From: Apis mellifera
Lineage: Eukaryota > Arthropoda > Insecta > Hymenoptera > Apidae
Direction of reading: 5' to 3'
Assembly (NCBI RefSeq): GCF_003254395.2
Contig: NC_037639.1
Coordinates: forward strand, 1,488,001 to 1,552,000
Length of the DNA: 64,000 nucleotides
Position 1 is the stretch's first letter; the number at the start of each line of letters is the position of its first letter. The notes under the pieces are model-generated. The model ran no database searches and was not told the origin of the DNA. It worked only from the letters and a program-made list of their open reading frames with translations. Of the stretch, positions 63,190 to 64,000 are shown in pieces. Made by a program: the position numbers and the translations under genes.

Positions 63190-63680
63190 ATAATTGTTGA
63201 CTTGTAAGGGATTTCCTCGCAAGGCTGATTCGAGACCTTTCTCGCCCAAGGTCGTAGATCGCAGCGGTCACTGCTATAGGTATTCTTTTCGTCTCTTCTC
63301 CTTCTCTCTTTTTCAAGTTGGCAATCGCTGGAGGATGGTAGTGGGGGATAGGGAGTCAATACACTTGTGGGGTCTATGAGTAGGCAAGGATCGGGCGGGA
63401 AAACGCGTCGTGGTTCAGAGGAGTGCGGTGCGGCATGGTGCGACGCAGCGTGACCCCTGAACGACGTTCATCGATCGGGGTGCACGCACTCTACCTCCGG
63501 CGGCACTGCGCTCTTCTATCTTACCATTTCTCCTTCTCTCGCTTCCATCTTACTCTTCCCCTTTTTCTTCCTTCCCTTCTCCATTTCCGATTCACAATTT
63601 TCTATTGTTATGCCTCCTTAGAATCTTTCATGTTCAAACATTTTTTTTTTTTTCTTAATTCTCCCTCGTACTTGTAAAGA
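63190..63680. promoter_or_regulatory. GC-rich islet at right edge, promoter-like
   Basis: The longest GC-rich block besides the left end. It includes GCGGGAAA (63395-63402), the E2F/DP core, followed by ACGCGTCG, then GTGCGGTGCGGCATGGTGCG, GATCGGGGTGCACGC and CTCCGGCGGCAC, and ends in a C/T-rich tract (63510-63600). Overlapping frames of 60-84 codons on both strands (63134-63677) carry no recognisable domain. A plus-strand frame begins ATGCGGTGCGGCATGG-like at 63423 only by allowing a start there; I do not call it. Likely promoter or 5' exon of a neighbouring gene. Confidence 0.4.
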
Positions 63681-64000
63681 AATTAAGCGTTCGTATTGTT
63701 GATGTTCTATAAATAGATATTTCAAAAGATATTTAAATAAATTTATTATTTTTCTAAATTTACTTGCAAAATTATTTCCAAAAGTATATTTGATATAGTT
63801 GATATATTTTAATATTAATATAATTTTGATTTTTATATTTTACATTTAGAATTATAAAACATAAATAAATACATATTTAGAATATAATATATAAAGTAAC
63901 AAAAATGTTTTAAATTATATTAAAATATGATAAATCTCATGAAATGAATAATTTTTTTACTTAAAATATTTATAAATCATCTTTTAAATATTTAAGAAGG

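Noticed and set aside
63134..63677. Five short frames on both strands at the right edge
   Set aside because: Mutually overlapping products of GC- and CT-rich DNA with no recognisable protein.

Overview
The window looks like animal nuclear DNA that is almost entirely non-coding, and an insect is most likely. It is extremely AT-rich, made of A/T runs, (AT)n microsatellites and short foldbacks. About two dozen short, sharply bounded GC-richer islets (roughly 100-450 bp) are scattered through it. No bacterial gene organisation, rRNA, tRNA, CRISPR array or full-length transposase is visible. The composition, CpG-containing islets, ACC-rich and GA-rich simple repeats and a short CCTAA dimer resemble honeybee or a related hymenopteran. 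That assignment is inference from base composition, not from a recognised gene.

Layout. 1-1600: a GC-richer block with a CAC/ACC microsatellite, a GA-rich purine tract and a leader-like stretch. It switches abruptly to AT-rich DNA at a good plus-strand splice donor (1601), and I read it as the promoter and 5' leader exon of a plus-strand gene. 1601-31148: AT-rich intron-like or intergenic DNA with islets at about 6.4, 8.7-9.1, 10.9, 12.4, 16.5-16.9, 18.5-18.9, 20.1, 21.5 and 23.8 kb, a 400-bp TIR element (7577-7976) and a possible microexon (13230-13258). 31149-31238: the strongest splicing signal, a clean T-rich acceptor joined directly to GTGAGT. This is the form of a recursive (ratchet) splice site, followed by a 90-nt open segment and a second donor. 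32-45 kb: more islets, including one with an ecdysone-response-element-like inverted repeat. 45-58 kb: AT-rich DNA with a perfect 90-bp palindrome (47141-47230). 58.3-63.7 kb: islets become dense and GC-rich, with paired RFX X-box-like sites, a 17-bp hairpin, ETS-like sites and an E2F-like site. This suggests a promoter or regulatory district at the right end.

A previously unlabelled repeat family was found by eye. At least five diverged copies (about 9.73, 16.05, 26.56, 32.81 and 49.51 kb) share a TAGARATYAAAAC-like end and a TTTATTTATTAAATTATAAG-like arm. Three of them (9.73, 16.05 and 32.81 kb) are clearly palindromic, with the arm present in both orientations, like a foldback or MITE family.

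I recognise no protein. The short open frames are judged chance products or shadows of low-complexity DNA, apart from a few possible exons listed at low confidence. If the donor at 1601 and the ratchet-like site at 31149 belong to one gene, most of the window is its long first intron and the islets are candidate intronic enhancers.
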